Source of the DNA: JABMMZ01 sp964600345
GTDB lineage: Bacteria; Bacteroidota; Bacteroidia; NS11-12g; UBA955
Direction: 5' to 3'
Assembly: GCA_964600345.1 (NCBI GenBank)
Contig: CAZRKA010000175.1
Coordinates: forward strand, 1 to 6,447
DNA length: 6,447 nucleotides
Shown here in pieces: positions 5,449-6,447 of the stretch. The position numbers were made by a program, and so were the translations under genes. Positions within the stretch are counted from its first letter, which is position 1, and the number at the start of each line of letters is the position of its first letter. The notes beneath the pieces were generated by a model, which was not told where the DNA came from, ran no database searches, and saw only the letters and a program-made list of their open reading frames with translations.

Positions 5449-6447
5449 ATGGAATTAGTCAACGGAAGATACCAGATAGATGGTGTGGATGTTTTGAAGC
5501 TGACAGAAGCTTACGACTCACCTTTGTATGTTTACAGTGCTGAGACCATGCGAAAACAATACGAAAAATTATCAGGTGCCTTTCCCGGTGTCAAACTCGG
5601 TTTGCATTACGCCTGCAAAGCGCTGAGCAATCTGTCGGTACTGCGTTATATGAAACATCTAGGCGCAGGACTTGATGCTGTTTCCATACAGGAAGTGTGG
5701 CTGGGACTTAAAGCCGGTTTTGATCCTTCTCAGATTCTGTATACACCCAATGGTGTCAGCATGGAAGAAATAGACATGGCGGTTAAGGAAGGTGTTAAAA
5801 TCAATATAGACAATATCTCAATTCTCGAACAGTTCGGTGCCAAATACGGCAACACGGTTCCTGTTTGTATACGCGTCAATCCGCACATCATGGCTGGTGG
5901 AAATACTAAAATTTCTACAGGACATATAGACTCTAAATTTGGTATATCCTATTATCAGTTAAGGCATGTGGCCAGGGTTGTGAAATTGTATCATGTCAAT
6001 GTGGAAGGTTTGCACATGCACACCGGCAGCGATATTCTGGACGCAGAAGTATTTATCAGAGGAGCTGAATTGCTCTTCGAAGCAGCTCAGGATTTTAAAG
6101 ATCTCCGCTACATGGATTTTGGAAGCGGATTTAAAGTAGCCTACAAGGAAGCTGATATCACTACCGATATCAATGATATTGGCGGAAAAATTGCGGGACG
6201 ATTCAGGGAATTCTGTAAACAGTACGGCAGAGAACTCGAACTGTGGTTCGAACCGGGCAAGTTTCTGGTAAGTGAGGCAGGTTATTTCCTGGTTAAAACC
6301 AATGTGGTCAAACAAACAACAAGTACCATGTTTGCAGGTGTCGACAGCGGTATGAATCACCTGATCAGACCGATGTTGTACGAGTCTTACCACAAAATCA
6401 CCAATGTCAGCAATCCAACAGGAATTGAACGGATATACGCCGTGGTG
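5449..6447 (+). CDS. lysA: Diaminopimelate decarboxylase, 3'-truncated by the window
   Basis: LysA is a PLP enzyme that decarboxylates meso-diaminopimelate to L-lysine, the last step of the DAP lysine pathway, in the cytoplasm. The frame is open from ATG 5449 to the edge (333 codons); family members have about 400 or more, so the C-terminal part is missing. Family marks are YACKALSN (54-61, Lys57 forming the PLP Schiff base), LDAVSIQEV (75-83), VEGLHMHTGS (185-194), FGSGF (224-228, glycine loop for PLP phosphate) and EPGKFLVSEAG (268-278). HLIRPMLYESYH (near 304-315) carries the Arg and Tyr that bind the substrate carboxylates in LysA and separates it from ornithine or arginine decarboxylases. 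The CESGD catalytic motif is expected beyond the edge. EPGK replaces the commoner EPGR, a form I associate with Bacteroidota. The gene is divergent from ruvX. Confidence 0.95.
   Translation, partial: MELVNGRYQIDGVDVLKLTEAYDSPLYVYSAETMRKQYEKLSGAFPGVKLGLHYACKALSNLSVLRYMKHLGAGLDAVSIQEVWLGLKAGFDPSQILYTPNGVSMEEIDMAVKEGVKINIDNISILEQFGAKYGNTVPVCIRVNPHIMAGGNTKISTGHIDSKFGISYYQLRHVARVVKLYHVNVEGLHMHTGSDILDAEVFIRGAELLFEAAQDFKDLRYMDFGSGFKVAYKEADITTDINDIGGKIAGRFREFCKQYGRELELWFEPGKFLVSEAGYFLVKTNVVKQTTSTMFAGVDSGMNHLIRPMLYESYHKITNVSNPTGIERIYAVV

Noticed and set aside
5959..6393. Long minus-strand open frame of 144 codons inside lysA
   Set aside because: It lies wholly opposite a well-conserved lysA reading frame, and its Cys/His/Phe-rich product has no family resemblance; it is a shadow frame.
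1..6447. Possible tRNA, riboswitch or CRISPR array, including a lysine riboswitch before lysA
   Set aside because: All intergenic spacers are under 90 nt; none holds a cloverleaf, repeat-spacer pattern or a leader long enough for a lysine riboswitch.

Overview
The window looks like ordinary chromosomal housekeeping DNA from a member of the Bacteroidota. Reasons: cyclophilins carry a long GGDPNSKDSDPNNDG loop insert; most starts lack a Shine-Dalgarno; a TAnnTTTG-type box precedes rbfA; and the gene groups (rbfA with a LolC/E-type permease; ruvX with def) are familiar in that phylum. Base composition is moderate and even, with AT-rich spacers. I see no sign of phage, transposons, CRISPR, RNA genes or recent transfer. 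A more precise taxon cannot be given from this window.

Layout. (1) At the left edge, on the minus strand, are the first 35 codons of a LysE/RhtB-like membrane transporter. (2) Divergent from it, a plus-strand cluster runs rbfA (ribosome maturation), a SAM-dependent methyltransferase with a hydrophobic C-terminal segment, and a LolC/LolE-type FtsX permease; gaps are 11 and 3 nt. (3) After an 82-nt convergent spacer, a tight minus-strand operon reads, in transcription order, ruvX/yqgF, def, an unrecognised 118-residue protein, and two tandem exported cyclophilins. Its junctions are 4-nt, 1-nt and 4-nt overlaps, then a 5-nt gap, so translational coupling is likely. (4) A 61-nt divergent spacer with two adjoining palindromes separates ruvX from lysA, which runs off the right edge with 333 codons visible.

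Functionally, two themes recur: protein production and maturation (RbfA in the ribosome, Def on nascent chains, cyclophilins outside the cytoplasm) and the cell envelope (LolC/E-type permease, exported isomerases, and LysA, which ends lysine synthesis and consumes meso-diaminopimelate, a peptidoglycan precursor). I did not find a convincing new biological system. The points most worth a second look are the unknown gene locked between def and the cyclophilins, the duplicated cyclophilin pair with an altered active-site position in one copy, the methyltransferase with an altered motif I, and the short-leader promoter candidates.
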